This document shows, in pieces, positions 1 through 10,369 of a DNA stretch of 54,344 nucleotides (position 1 is the stretch's first letter; each line of letters opens with the position of its first letter). Position numbers and translations under genes: made by a program. The notes under the pieces were generated by a model. That model did no database searches. It was not told where the DNA came from and saw only the letters and a list, made by a program, of their open reading frames with translations. Source of the DNA: Solirubrobacterales bacterium (GTDB lineage Bacteria > Actinomycetota > Thermoleophilia > Solirubrobacterales > Solirubrobacteraceae); the NCBI GenBank assembly GCA_027449125.1, contig DAIDME010000062.1:1-54344 (forward strand), read 5' to 3'.

Positions 1-759
1 GAGATGAACATCCGGTTCTCGGACCTCGTGGGCAGCGCCGACAACGTGCTCAAGGTGAAGTACCTCCTGCGCAACGTGGCCCACAGCCACGGCCGCACCG
101 TGACCTTCATGCCCAAGCCCGTGTTCGGCGAGAACGGCAGCGGCATGCACGTGCACCAGAGCCTGTTCCTCGCCGGCCAGAACCGGTTCTTCGACGCCGA
201 CGGCTATGCCGGCCTGTCCGCCCTGGCCCGCTCCTACCTGGCCGGCATCCTGGTGCACGGTCCCGCCCTGGTCGCCCTCACGAACCCCACGACCAACTCC
301 TACAAGCGGCTGGTGCCCGGCTACGAGGCGCCGGTCTACGTCGCCTGGTCGCGGCGCAACCGCTCCGCGCTTGTGCGCGTGCCCATGTATCACCCCGGCC
401 GCGAGCGCGCCACCCGCATCGAGCTGCGCTGCCCCGACCCGGCCTGCAACCCCTACCTCACCTTCGCCGTGCTGCTGCAGGCGGGGCTCGAGGGCATCGA
501 GCAGGGCTACGAGCTGCCGGCGCCGATGGAGAAGAACCTCTACCGGCTCTCACCGGAGGACCGCCGGCGCCTCGGCGTCGAGCAGCTGCCCGCGACCCTC
601 GGCGAGGCGATCGAGCTGACCGCACAGTCGGAGCTCGTGCTGCGCGCGCTGGGCGAGCACACGTTCAACCGCTACATCGAGATCAAGCGCCAGGAGTGGG
701 ACGACTACCGGGTTCAGGTCACCCCCTGGGAGCTCCAGCGCTACCTGCCCGTCCTGTAG
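1..759 (+). CDS. glnA: Glutamine synthetase, C-terminal part (5' end outside window)
   Basis: Catalytic C-terminal part of a type I glutamine synthetase, which makes glutamine from glutamate, ammonia and ATP in the cytoplasm. The frame is open at the first base, so the gene begins upstream; the internal ATG at 4 is not the real start. Visible family motifs are NGSGMHVHQSL (ATP/metal site), NPTTNSYKRLVPGYEAP and an RIELRCPDPACNPYL signature before a helical tail. The segment KNLYRLS lies where the adenylylated tyrosine sits in GSI-beta enzymes, but the surrounding NLYDLP motif is not kept, so adenylylation control is doubtful. A gamma-glutamylpolyamine synthetase relative cannot be excluded from this half alone. 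Confidence 0.9.
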   Translation, partial: EMNIRFSDLVGSADNVLKVKYLLRNVAHSHGRTVTFMPKPVFGENGSGMHVHQSLFLAGQNRFFDADGYAGLSALARSYLAGILVHGPALVALTNPTTNSYKRLVPGYEAPVYVAWSRRNRSALVRVPMYHPGRERATRIELRCPDPACNPYLTFAVLLQAGLEGIEQGYELPAPMEKNLYRLSPEDRRRLGVEQLPATLGEAIELTAQSELVLRALGEHTFNRYIEIKRQEWDDYRVQVTPWELQRYLPVL

Positions 760-760
760 C

Positions 761-784
761 GGCGCCGGCTCGCTGGCCGGCGCC
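761..784. terminator. Hairpin between convergent genes
   Basis: A perfect 8-bp GC stem (GGCGCCGG / CCGGCGCC, 8-nt loop) starts 2 nt after the glutamine synthetase stop. It lies between two convergent genes, so it could end both transcripts. There is no T-tract, which is common in high-GC actinobacteria. Confidence 0.5.
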
Positions 785-821
785 CGGCGACCTGCGAACG
801 CGCCGGCGCCCCGCCTGTTGC

Positions 822-2816
<1,995 letters not shown>

Positions 2817-2841
2817 GCGTTGAGGCTAGCCGCAGTCGACG

Positions 2842-4068
2842 CTAGCCGCCCCCGGGGCTGGGCGGCTCGACGAAGGCGCGCCAGCCGCCGAGCGCGACCA
2901 GCGCGATCGCCACACCCGCCAGGGCGTAGGCGACCCGCGGGCCGAAGGCGTCGGCGATCACACCGGCCAGCACGGCGCTGACCGGCAGCGTGCCCGGCAG
3001 CGCTACCGTCCAGGCGCCCATCACGCGCCCACGCAGCTCCGGGTCGGCGCGCAGCTGCACGAGCGTGTTGGCCGCTGCGATCATCCAGATCGAGGTGGTG
3101 CCCGTCAGGACGGTGCCCGCGAAGAGCACCGCCAGCGCCGGGGCGGCGGCGGAGATCAGCACGCAGAGGCCGGTCGCCAGCGCGAGCGTCCGGATCTGCG
3201 GCCCGGTCGGTGTGCGCCGCGAGGCCAGCAGCGCCCCGGGCAGCGCACCGATCCCGAACAGCGCGAGCAGCAGCCCGTAGCCGCTGCCGCCGAGGTGAAA
3301 GACGCGCGTGGCCAGCAGCGGGTAGAAGAGCGTCGGGGTGAACAGCGGCGCGGCGCTCGCGGCCAGCAGCACCAGCGTGCGCAGCAGCGGCCTCGACCAG
3401 GCGTAGTGGACGCCTGCGATCATGCTCGAGCGTGGGCCGGCGGGCCGGGCCACGGGCGTGCCCGCGGGGCGGTAATGCAGCAGCACCGCCAGCGGCGCCA
3501 GGAAGCTGAGCGCATTCACCAGCACGCACCACGATGGTCCGGCGGTTGCAAGCAGCGCGCCACCGACCGCCGGCCCCAGCACCCGCGAGAGGTTGACGAT
3601 CACCTCGTACAGGCTGACCGCGCCGGTCACCCGTTCGGTCCCGACCAGGTCGAGCACGTAGATCTGGCGCGCGGGCGCGTCGATCGAGGTGACGATCCCG
3701 GTGGCGAGCGTGATGGCGATCAGCGGCCAATAGCTGGCGGTGCCGGAGACGATCATCGCGTAGAGCAGCAGGCTTAGCGCCGTGAACAGGCTCTGGGTCC
3801 AGATCAGGATCGTGCGTCGCTGGTGATGGTCGATCAGCGCGCCCGCCCACAGCCCCAGAAGCAGCGTCGGCCCCAGTGCCGCCGCCGAGAGCAGCCCCAG
3901 CTCCAGGCCGTTGCCGTGCCAGCTCAGGATCAGCCAGCCGACGGCCACCGTCTGGGTCATGCCACCCGAGGCGGAGGTGACCTGGCCCGCGAACCACCAG
4001 AGGAACGGCCGTACGCGCAGAGCCGCCAGGGGGCCGCCGTCAAAGCCTGCTTGGCGTGTTGCTGTCAC
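2842..4068 (-). CDS. MFS transporter (EntS-like exporter)
   Basis: A 408-residue major facilitator protein with about 12 hydrophobic segments, starting TATRQAGFDGGPLAALR and running through FLWWFAGQVTSASGGMTQTV, typical of the EntS/MFS_3 exporters. The frame is open further upstream to 4149, but that would overlap the divergent RidA start. The GTG at 4068 is preferred and has a TACGCT hexamer (plus-strand 4079-4084) 10 nt upstream. The substrate cannot be read from sequence. It shares a 61-bp intergenic region with the divergent ridA gene and is followed by the DUF255 gene. Confidence 0.88.
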   Translation of the reverse strand: MTATRQAGFDGGPLAALRVRPFLWWFAGQVTSASGGMTQTVAVGWLILSWHGNGLELGLLSAAALGPTLLLGLWAGALIDHHQRRTILIWTQSLFTALSLLLYAMIVSGTASYWPLIAITLATGIVTSIDAPARQIYVLDLVGTERVTGAVSLYEVIVNLSRVLGPAVGGALLATAGPSWCVLVNALSFLAPLAVLLHYRPAGTPVARPAGPRSSMIAGVHYAWSRPLLRTLVLLAASAAPLFTPTLFYPLLATRVFHLGGSGYGLLLALFGIGALPGALLASRRTPTGPQIRTLALATGLCVLISAAAPALAVLFAGTVLTGTTSIWMIAAANTLVQLRADPELRGRVMGAWTVALPGTLPVSAVLAGVIADAFGPRVAYALAGVAIALVALGGWRAFVEPPSPGGG

Positions 4069-4129
4069 GATTGGTGAAAGCGTAGGTCTGAAACCAGTTC
4101 CAGGGTTTGACGTCCAGAGGGAGGCGGCG

Positions 4130-4519
4130 TTGCACAGAGTCACGATCAATTCAGGCAGTGCCCCGGCTGCGGTCGGGCCCTATTCGCACGCGGTGCGCTC
4201 GAGCGGCGAGCTGCTCTTCATCTCCGGGCAGATCCCGCTTGACCCGAGCACGGGCGAGATCGTCGGCGACACGCCAGGCGAGCAGGCCAGGCGCTGCCTG
4301 GAGAACCTCGACGCGATCGCCACAGAGGCCGGCGCGTCGCTGCGCAACGCTGTCAAGGTGACCGTTTATCTGACCGACATCAACGCTTTCGCTGAGGTCA
4401 ACGAGGTGTATGCGGACTTCTTCAGGCACGATCCGCCGGCCCGGGTGGCGCTGGCGGTCGCGGCCCTGCCGCGGGGTGCCCAGGTGGAGATCGACGCAGT
4501 GGTGGCCGTGGAGGCGTAG
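4130..4519 (+). CDS. ridA: RidA family reactive enamine/imine deaminase
   Basis: A 129-residue RidA (YjgF/YER057c/UK114) protein. The family hydrolyses reactive enamine/imine intermediates released by PLP-dependent dehydratases, protecting PLP enzymes from damage. Recognisable motifs are APAAVGPYSHAV near the N-terminus, FISGQIPLDP, and the C-terminal ARVALAVAALPRGAQVEIDAV containing the conserved arginine. The frame is open upstream to 3911, but the homologous start is the TTG at 4130 with a GGGAGG ribosome site at about 4119-4124. It ends 2 nt before the threonine dehydratase gene, a direct functional match: the dehydratase makes the 2-aminocrotonate/2-aminoacrylate that RidA clears. Confidence 0.93.
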   Translation: MHRVTINSGSAPAAVGPYSHAVRSSGELLFISGQIPLDPSTGEIVGDTPGEQARRCLENLDAIATEAGASLRNAVKVTVYLTDINAFAEVNEVYADFFRHDPPARVALAVAALPRGAQVEIDAVVAVEA

Positions 4520-4521
4520 GA

Positions 4522-5772
4522 GTGCGCTCGCCGGTGCAGACGCCCGCGGCAGTGGCGCAGGTCGGTCCGCAGGCCATCGCCCGAGCCCGGGCGCTCGCTG
4601 CCGGGGTCGTGCGCGAGACCCCGGTGCTGAGCGCCGGCACCCTGTCGGAGCGGGCCGGCGCGAGGATCCTGCTGAAGGCCGAGAACCTGCAGGGCACGGG
4701 CTCGTTCAAGCTGCGCGGCGCGCTGGCCAAGCTCGCCGGGCTGGGGGAGCGGTCGGAGCGGGGTGTGGTCTGCGGCAGCGCGGGCAATCACGCGCAGGCC
4801 GTCGCCTACGCGGCCCGGGCCCGCGGCGTCGCCTGCGAGGTCTTCATGCCGGAAGCCGCGCCGATCGCCAAGGCGGACGCCGTGCAGGCGCTCGGCGCCA
4901 CGCTGCACCTCAGCGGCCGCTCGGTGGACGATGCCGTCGCACAGGCACAGGAGCGTGCCCGGCAGCAGGGGATGTGCTTCATCCACCCCTTCGACGACCC
5001 GGACGTGGTCTGCGGTCAGGGCGGCGTCGGGCTCGAGCTGCTCGAGCAGGTGCCGGATCTGGCGCGGGTCGTTGTGCCGGTCGGCGGCGGTGGCCTGATC
5101 AGCGGCATCGCCGTGGCCGTGCGCTCGCGCCGGCCGGAGGTTGAGGTGGTGGGGGTGCAGGTGCAGGCCTGCGCCCCCGTCGCCGCGTCGCTGCGCGCCG
5201 GCCATCCGGTCGCCGTCGACACCGCCCGCACGATCGCCGACGGGATCGCCGTCAAGCGCCCCGGAGAGCTGACGCTCGAGCTGATGGGGCGCTGGGTCAC
5301 GGACGTCGTCACCGTCGACGAGGACCAGGTTGCCGAGGCCATGGTGCTGCTCCTGGAACGCTCGAAGCTCGTGGTCGAGGGCGCAGGCGCCGTCGGGGTC
5401 GCCGCGCTGCTGGCCGAGCGCCTGCCGCCGCCGCCGCGTGAGGGAGTGACCGTGCTTGTGCTGTCGGGCGGGAACGTCGGCGCCGGCATGCTCGCGGAGG
5501 TCGCGCGCCGCCATGAGACGCAGGCCCGGCGGCGGCTTGTGCTGCGGGTGAGGATCCCGGATCTACCGGGCAGGCTCGCGGCGCTGCTGGCGGCGATCGG
5601 CGCCGCGGGCGCCAACCTGCTGGACGTGCAGCACATCCGTGAGGGCCTCGACCTGCACATCCAGGAGACGGCGGTGCAGCTGGTGCTGGAGACGCGGGGA
5701 CCCGATCACGCGGCCGCGGTGCGCGCCGCGATCGAGGCGGCCGGCTACCACGAGGCCACGGAGATCCGCTGA
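4522..5772 (+). CDS. ilvA: Threonine ammonia-lyase (dehydratase), PLP-dependent, with C-terminal ACT domain
   Basis: A 416-residue fold-type II PLP enzyme that deaminates threonine to 2-oxobutyrate, the first step to isoleucine or of threonine catabolism. The PLP lysine is K63 in GSFKLRGA, the phosphate-binding glycine loop is PVGGGGLISG, and the serine/threonine loop is CGSAGNHAQAVA. Residues from about 335 form a single ACT-like domain (LRVRIPDLPGRLAALLAAIG), as in the shorter dehydratases rather than the two-ACT E. coli IlvA. Start is GTG 4522, 2 nt after ridA, so the pair is translationally coupled. The 3' end overlaps the convergent C26 peptidase gene by 28 nt. Biosynthetic and catabolic (TdcB-like) roles cannot be separated here. 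Confidence 0.93.
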   Translation: MRSPVQTPAAVAQVGPQAIARARALAAGVVRETPVLSAGTLSERAGARILLKAENLQGTGSFKLRGALAKLAGLGERSERGVVCGSAGNHAQAVAYAARARGVACEVFMPEAAPIAKADAVQALGATLHLSGRSVDDAVAQAQERARQQGMCFIHPFDDPDVVCGQGGVGLELLEQVPDLARVVVPVGGGGLISGIAVAVRSRRPEVEVVGVQVQACAPVAASLRAGHPVAVDTARTIADGIAVKRPGELTLELMGRWVTDVVTVDEDQVAEAMVLLLERSKLVVEGAGAVGVAALLAERLPPPPREGVTVLVLSGGNVGAGMLAEVARRHETQARRRLVLRVRIPDLPGRLAALLAAIGAAGANLLDVQHIREGLDLHIQETAVQLVLETRGPDHAAAVRAAIEAAGYHEATEIR

Positions 5773-6488
5773 CGGACCTCCTGCACGAGCGCCGCGATGA
5801 CGGTGCTCTGCGGATCGGCCTCGGGGTGCCACTGGACGCCGAGCACAAAGCTCGCGGACGGCAGCTCGATCGCCTCGATGAGCCCGTCGCCGGTGGCGTG
5901 GCCCGTAGCCCTGAGCCCTTCACCGAGCTCGTCGATTCCCTGGTGATGGTGGGACTTGGTCATGGTCAGCTCGGCGCCGGCCGCCCGCGCCGCCAGCGAG
6001 CCGGGGGTCAGGCGCACGTCGTGCTCGTTGCCGTCGAAGGTGCCCGAGTGGCGGCGGTGCTCTTCGCTGTGCAGAACGTCGGGGAGGTGCTGGATCAGCG
6101 TGCCGCCGCGCAGCACGTTGAGCACCTGCATGCCCCGGCAGACGCAGAGCGTCGGCACGTCCGCCTCGACCGCGCGCTCCAGCAGCGCCAGCTCAAAGGC
6201 GTCGCGCTCGGGCACGAGACCCACCGTCTCCGGGTGCTGCCGCTGTCCGTATCGTGCCGGGTCCACGTCGCAGCCTCCGGCCAGGATCAGCCCGTCGACG
6301 AGCTCCAGCGCCGCGCTCGGGTCGCGGGTGAGCTCCGGGTCGGGCGGGAGCATCACGACCATCGCGCCGGCGCCCTGAACGGCCCTCACGTAGCTGAACT
6401 GCAGCAGCGCGCAGGGCCCGTCCCAGACGCCGTAGCGCGCCCGCTCGAGCGCGGTGGGGATGCCGATGAGCGGGCGGCGGTCTGACAT
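5745..6488 (-). CDS. Gamma-glutamyl-gamma-aminobutyrate hydrolase family protein (peptidase C26)
   Basis: A class I glutamine-amidotransferase-like hydrolase of about 247 residues related to PuuD, which cleaves gamma-glutamyl amides. Visible are RPLIGIPTALERARYG at the N-terminus, the nucleophile elbow TLCVCRGMQVLNV containing the catalytic cysteine, and the C-terminal VLGVQWHPEAD with the catalytic histidine and glutamate. Two starts are possible: GTG 6494 and ATG 6488. ATG 6488 is chosen because a TAAGCT hexamer lies 7 nt upstream, fitting a leaderless transcript. A glutamine synthetase family gene lies 5 kb away, but no other Puu pathway gene is present, so polyamine catabolism is only a possibility. 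Confidence 0.9.
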   Translation of the reverse strand: MSDRRPLIGIPTALERARYGVWDGPCALLQFSYVRAVQGAGAMVVMLPPDPELTRDPSAALELVDGLILAGGCDVDPARYGQRQHPETVGLVPERDAFELALLERAVEADVPTLCVCRGMQVLNVLRGGTLIQHLPDVLHSEEHRRHSGTFDGNEHDVRLTPGSLAARAAGAELTMTKSHHHQGIDELGEGLRATGHATGDGLIEAIELPSASFVLGVQWHPEADPQSTVIAALVQEVRQRISVASW

Positions 6489-6495
6489 TGTCACG

Positions 6496-6501
6496 AGCTT
6501 A
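6496..6501 (-). promoter_or_regulatory. Putative -10 (TAAGCT) for the C26 hydrolase gene
   Basis: TAAGCT on the minus strand ends 7 nt before ATG 6488. The spacing would put transcription start at or next to the start codon. It overlaps the stop region of the upstream phosphodiesterase gene. Confidence 0.35.
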
Positions 6502-7197
6502 CTCGTGCGCGGTGCGGGAGCGCAGCCGTGCGCGGGCTTGGAGCGCGCCCGGCACGTCGTCAGTGATCACGCCCGCGATGCGCGTGTCGGCGAGCAGTGA
6601 CGCGTGGTCGGCCGCCATGAAGTCCCAGACGATCAGCTCCAGGCCGGCCCGGCCGGCCGCATCGACCAGCGCCTCGTCGAGGATCGCCATCTCCGGCAGC
6701 ACGGTGCCCACACCGGCCGCGAGGGCACGCGCCACCGCGTCCGACGCGCTGGCCTCGATCAGCAGGCCGAGTGCCAGGCGCGGCGCGAGCGCTGCGAGCC
6801 GTGCGAGCAGCGTGTCGATGAAGGAGGTCACGATCAGCTCCCCGCCCGCGTCCAGAAAGGCGCCGAGCAGCGGCGCCACCTGCTCGGCGTAGCCGTCCTC
6901 CTTGAGCTCGACGTCGAGCGCGATGCGGCCGGCCGCCCACGTGAGCACGTCGGTCAGCAGCGGCGGGCGCAGGCCGGTCCGGCGAGCGAACTCGTCGGTG
7001 TCGCAGTCCGCCAGCGCCACGCCGTCGCGGCCGGGATCGTGGAGGATGGCCAGCCGGCCGTCGCGCGTGCGCCGCACGTCCAGCTCGATCATCTCGGCGC
7101 CGGCCGCGAGCGCCAGCTCGAATGCGGCCATCGTGTTCTCGACGGCAGCGCCCGTGTGCAGGCCGCGGTGCGCCACCACCCGTGGCGTGAGCGTCAT
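6499..7197 (-). CDS. Glycerophosphodiester phosphodiesterase
   Basis: A 232-residue GDPD-family enzyme that hydrolyses glycerophosphodiesters to glycerol-3-phosphate and an alcohol. The active-site motifs are clear: VVAHRG (catalytic His), ENTMAAF, EMIELDVRRTRDG (metal-binding Glu and Asp) and LAILHDP (second catalytic His). It has no signal peptide, so it is probably cytoplasmic like UgpQ. A TAGCGT hexamer 9 nt before the ATG suggests a leaderless start. It is divergent from the ABC importer operon, which raises but does not prove the idea that the importer takes up a glycerophospho- or phospho-compound. Confidence 0.92.
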   Translation of the reverse strand: MTLTPRVVAHRGLHTGAAVENTMAAFELALAAGAEMIELDVRRTRDGRLAILHDPGRDGVALADCDTDEFARRTGLRPPLLTDVLTWAAGRIALDVELKEDGYAEQVAPLLGAFLDAGGELIVTSFIDTLLARLAALAPRLALGLLIEASASDAVARALAAGVGTVLPEMAILDEALVDAAGRAGLELIVWDFMAADHASLLADTRIAGVITDDVPGALQARARLRSRTAHE

Positions 7198-7206
7198 CCG
7201 ATCGCG

Positions 7207-7212
7207 ACGCTA
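7207..7212 (-). promoter_or_regulatory. Putative -10 (TAGCGT) for the GDPD gene
   Basis: TAGCGT on the minus strand lies 9 nt upstream of ATG 7197, with no Shine-Dalgarno sequence between. It fits the leaderless pattern seen at several genes in this window. Confidence 0.4.
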
Positions 7213-7255
7213 GCACGTCGACCGTCCCCTAACGGAGCCGCAATGAAACACTGGG

Positions 7256-7283
7256 TTGACGAACGCAAGTCAAAAGGTATATG
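7256..7283 (+). promoter_or_regulatory. Candidate promoter of the ABC importer operon
   Basis: TTGACG (7256-7261), a 16-bp spacer and TATATG (7278-7283) form a near-consensus housekeeping promoter about 125 nt before the binding-protein ATG. A second TTGACA occurs at 7293-7298 without a good -10. The leader of more than 100 nt with a real ribosome site (GAGGAGG) contrasts with the leaderless genes around it. Confidence 0.45.
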
Positions 7284-7407
7284 AATCAGACCTTGACAAG
7301 ATCGTCACAATTTCTTCCATGGATCAGGCTAGGTTGCTGCTGGTAAGGACCGGCGCAGCATGGCCGGTCGGAAGGCGACCAATCACATCGTCCCTGTGAG
7401 GAGGGTC

Positions 7408-8553
7408 ATGTCTGTTATCAAACGTCGCGTCGGCGTCTCAGCTGCAGCAGTTGTGGCAGCCGCCGCGGGCGGCCTCGGCATCAGCTCGATTGCGAGCGCG
7501 AGGAATGCCAGGGCCGCGAAGGTCAACTGGGCCACCGTCACCTCCGCCAAGGCCGGCGGCGGGATGGCGGCGCTGATCAAGGCCGCCAAGGCCGAGGGCA
7601 GCCTGAACGTGATCGCGCTGCCGCCCACCTGGGCCAACTACGGCACCGAGATCAAGACCTTCGAGAAGCGCTACCACATCAAGGTCAACAGCTTCAACCC
7701 CAACGGCTCGAGCGCCCAGGAGATCCAGGCGCTCAAGCAGGACCGCGGCCGCAGCTCCGAGCCGGACGTGATCGACGTGGGTGAGTCCTACACGGCCGCG
7801 CCGGACCCGTCGCTGTTTGCCCCCTACAAGGTCATGAACTGGAACATGATCCCGGCCGCCGCCAAGGACCCCAACGGTCGCTGGTGGAACGATTACGGCG
7901 GGTACATCTCGTTCGGCTGCGACACGGCCGTGGTCAAGAAGTGCCCGACGACCTGGAAGGCGCTGCTGAGCCCGCAGTACAAGGGTGACGTGACGCTCAA
8001 CGGCGCGATCGGCCAGGCCGCCGCCGCGACCGACGCGGTCTACGCCGCGGCGCTCAACTACGGCGGCTCGGTGACCAACGCCAAGCCCGGCATCGCCTTC
8101 TTCAACAAGCTGAAGTCGATCGGGAACTTCAACACGACCGACTGCAACGCGGTCTCGATCCTCGAGGCCAACCAGTGCCCGATCCTGATCAACTGGGATT
8201 ACCTCAACAGCTCGAAGTCCTACGGCCTGCCGGCCAGCTTCGCCAAGCACTGGAAGGTGATCGACCCCAGCGGCAAGGAGTTCGCCGGGTACTACGCGCA
8301 GGCGATCAGCAAGTACGCCCCGCACCCCGCGGCCGCACGCCTCTGGGAGGAGTTCCTGTTCTCGACCACCGGCCAGAACATCTGGCTGGAGGGCGGCGCC
8401 CGCCCGATCGAGCTGACGGCCATGGTCAAGAAGGGCATGGAGAACAAGAAGGCCTACGCGGCGCTGCCGAAGGTGACGGGCACGCCGGTGCTGCCGACGG
8501 TCGCTGACTCGGCCAAGGCAGGGCTCGCCATCTCGGCCGCCTTCCCGGCTTGA
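7408..8553 (+). CDS. ABC transporter extracellular substrate-binding protein (type 2 periplasmic-binding fold)
   Basis: A 381-residue secreted solute-binding protein. ATG 7408 is chosen over upstream in-frame codons because GAGGAGG precedes it by about 5 nt and the protein then opens with an export signal: basic KRRVG, a hydrophobic alanine/valine core and a likely AXA cleavage near residue 30. No lipobox is seen. The mature part (LNVIALPPTWANYGTEIKTF...) resembles PotD/AfuA/PhnS-type binding proteins, so polyamine, iron, phosphonate or similar ligands are all possible; two cysteine pairs may form disulfides. First gene of a four-gene operon; its TGA overlaps the TTG of the first permease. 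Confidence 0.88.
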   Translation: MSVIKRRVGVSAAAVVAAAAGGLGISSIASARNARAAKVNWATVTSAKAGGGMAALIKAAKAEGSLNVIALPPTWANYGTEIKTFEKRYHIKVNSFNPNGSSAQEIQALKQDRGRSSEPDVIDVGESYTAAPDPSLFAPYKVMNWNMIPAAAKDPNGRWWNDYGGYISFGCDTAVVKKCPTTWKALLSPQYKGDVTLNGAIGQAAAATDAVYAAALNYGGSVTNAKPGIAFFNKLKSIGNFNTTDCNAVSILEANQCPILINWDYLNSSKSYGLPASFAKHWKVIDPSGKEFAGYYAQAISKYAPHPAAARLWEEFLFSTTGQNIWLEGGARPIELTAMVKKGMENKKAYAALPKVTGTPVLPTVADSAKAGLAISAAFPA

Positions 8554-9479
8554 GCACAGCCTCACCGACAATCGACGCAGTCAAGGGTCCCGCGGCGCCA
8601 CGGCGCCGCGGGATCGCCCGCGCCTCGACGGGGCGCAGCGCCTGGATCGGGATCCTGCCGTTCAGCATCTACGTCCTGGTATTCCTCGGCCTGCCGATCT
8701 ACGAGGTGGTCCGTGGCGCCTTCTCGACCACCTCAGGCGCCTTCACCCTCCAGAACTTCAGGGCGATCTTCAGCGGCTCCCAGTACTGGATCCCGCTCGA
8801 GAACAGCGTCATCCTCTCCGCCTGGACGGCGCTTGCCGGAGCGATCTTCGGCACCTGGCTGGCGGCCGCCGTGGTCGCCAGCCCGGTCGGTAGCCTGCTG
8901 CGCCGCGTCGTCTCTAGCGCCTCCGGGGTGCTCGCGTACTTCGCGGGTGTGCCGCTCGCGTTCGCCTTCATCGCGGCGCTCGGTCGCGCGCCCGGCGGCG
9001 TCCTGACCACCTGGCTCAAGCACATCGGCATCGACCTCTACGCCCACGGCTTCTCGATCACCTCGCTGTTCGGCGTCGGCCTCACCTACACCTACTTTCA
9101 GGTGCCGATGATGGTGATCCTGATCACGCCGGCGCTGGAGGGCCTGCGGCCGCAGTGGCGCGAGGCGGCGGAGAGCCTGGGCGCCTCGCGCCTGCAGTAC
9201 ATGCGCCGCATCGCGATCCCGGTGATGGCGCCCGCCTTCATCGGCTCGCTGCTGATCCTCTTCGGAAACGCCTTCTCCGCCTACGCCACGGCGCTGGCGC
9301 TGGTCGGCACCGCGATCCCGCTGGTGCCGGCGGCGATCAACAACGCGATCAATGGCAACGTCCTGGTCAACCAGGCTGGGATCGCGCTCGCGCTCGGGGT
9401 CGAGATGATCCTGATCGCGGCGATCGTGATGACGGGCTACTGGCTCGTGCAGCGCCGGGCGCGGAGGTGGCTGCAGTGA
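8550..9479 (+). CDS. ABC transporter permease (first subunit)
   Basis: A 309-residue inner-membrane permease with about six transmembrane segments and the EAA loop EAAESLGASRLQYMRRIAIP that contacts the ATPase. It starts at TTG 8550, overlapping the binding-protein stop codon by 4 nt (TTGA). The N-terminal 30 residues are polar and basic, likely cytoplasmic. It probably pairs with the next permease as a heterodimer. It belongs to the PotB/PhnU-type BPD_transp_1 family. Confidence 0.9.
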   Translation: MSTASPTIDAVKGPAAPRRRGIARASTGRSAWIGILPFSIYVLVFLGLPIYEVVRGAFSTTSGAFTLQNFRAIFSGSQYWIPLENSVILSAWTALAGAIFGTWLAAAVVASPVGSLLRRVVSSASGVLAYFAGVPLAFAFIAALGRAPGGVLTTWLKHIGIDLYAHGFSITSLFGVGLTYTYFQVPMMVILITPALEGLRPQWREAAESLGASRLQYMRRIAIPVMAPAFIGSLLILFGNAFSAYATALALVGTAIPLVPAAINNAINGNVLVNQAGIALALGVEMILIAAIVMTGYWLVQRRARRWLQ

Positions 9480-10369
9480 GCTTCGGCGCCGCCGCTGGCG
9501 GTATCGGCGCGGGCAGCCTGCTCGCTGAGATCGAGGACGAGCCCCAGCCGCAGCAGGGCCCGGCGCGCAGGCAGGGCCGCCCGCGTATCTGGCGCGTGAC
9601 GATCCTGGTGCTCGCGGCGATCTTCTTCCTCGGCCCGATCATCGCCTCGATCAAGTACAGCCTGATCCTCAACAGCGGCGCCTACGGGATCGGCAACTAC
9701 ACGGCGATCATCTCCAACGGCGCCATCCGCAGCGCCCTGATCACATCGCTCGAGATCGCCGGCATCGCCGCTGTCGTGGTGGTCGCGTTGATGCTGCCGA
9801 CCGTGGTGCTGGTGCGCCTGCGGCTGCCGAAGCTGACGCTGCTGATGGAGGGGGTGACGGTTCTGCCGATCGTGGTGCCGCCGATCGTGATCGCCGCCGG
9901 CCTGGCGCAGCTGCAGTCGAGCGCGCCCGAGTGGCTGATCAAGCTGTGGTTCAACTCGCCGATCACCGGCCTGACCCCGGTCTACGTGGTGCTCGCGATG
10001 CCCTTCAGCTACCGCGCGTTTGACACCGGCGTGCGCGCGATCGACCTGCGCACGCTGGTCGACGCGTCTCGCAGCCTCGGCGCCTCCTGGTTTACGACGC
10101 TCACGCGCGTGGTGCTCCCCAACGTCCAGACGGCGGTCCTGGGGGCGGTCTTCCTGACGGTCGCCTTCTGCCTCGGCGAGGTCGTGATCTCGACGATCCT
10201 GCTGTACATCACGCTGCCGGTGGAGCTGATCCAGGCAAGCCAGTCGGGCAATGCCGGCACGTCGGTGGCGCTCTCCGTCGTCAGCCTGGTGTTCGTCTTC
10301 GGGTTGCTGTTCTCCCTATCCTTCCTCGCCGGGCGCAGGCGCGGCACTAAAGCTTCACGGGTGATCTGA
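9476..10369 (+). CDS. ABC transporter permease (second subunit)
   Basis: A 297-residue permease of the PotC/PhnV type with six predicted membrane segments and the EAA-like loop VDASRSLGASWFTTLTRVVLP. The reading frame is open for 320 nt upstream inside the first permease gene, but GTG 9476 overlaps that gene's stop (GTGA) and gives the normal family length. A polar 40-residue N-terminal extension rich in Gln/Arg/Pro precedes the first membrane helix. It ends by overlapping the ATPase start (TGATG). Confidence 0.9.
   Translation: MSFGAAAGGIGAGSLLAEIEDEPQPQQGPARRQGRPRIWRVTILVLAAIFFLGPIIASIKYSLILNSGAYGIGNYTAIISNGAIRSALITSLEIAGIAAVVVVALMLPTVVLVRLRLPKLTLLMEGVTVLPIVVPPIVIAAGLAQLQSSAPEWLIKLWFNSPITGLTPVYVVLAMPFSYRAFDTGVRAIDLRTLVDASRSLGASWFTTLTRVVLPNVQTAVLGAVFLTVAFCLGEVVISTILLYITLPVELIQASQSGNAGTSVALSVVSLVFVFGLLFSLSFLAGRRRGTKASRVI

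Noticed and set aside
4069-4149. MFS start at 4149
   Set aside because: It would run into the ridA ribosome site and start; the extra residues do not resemble the family.
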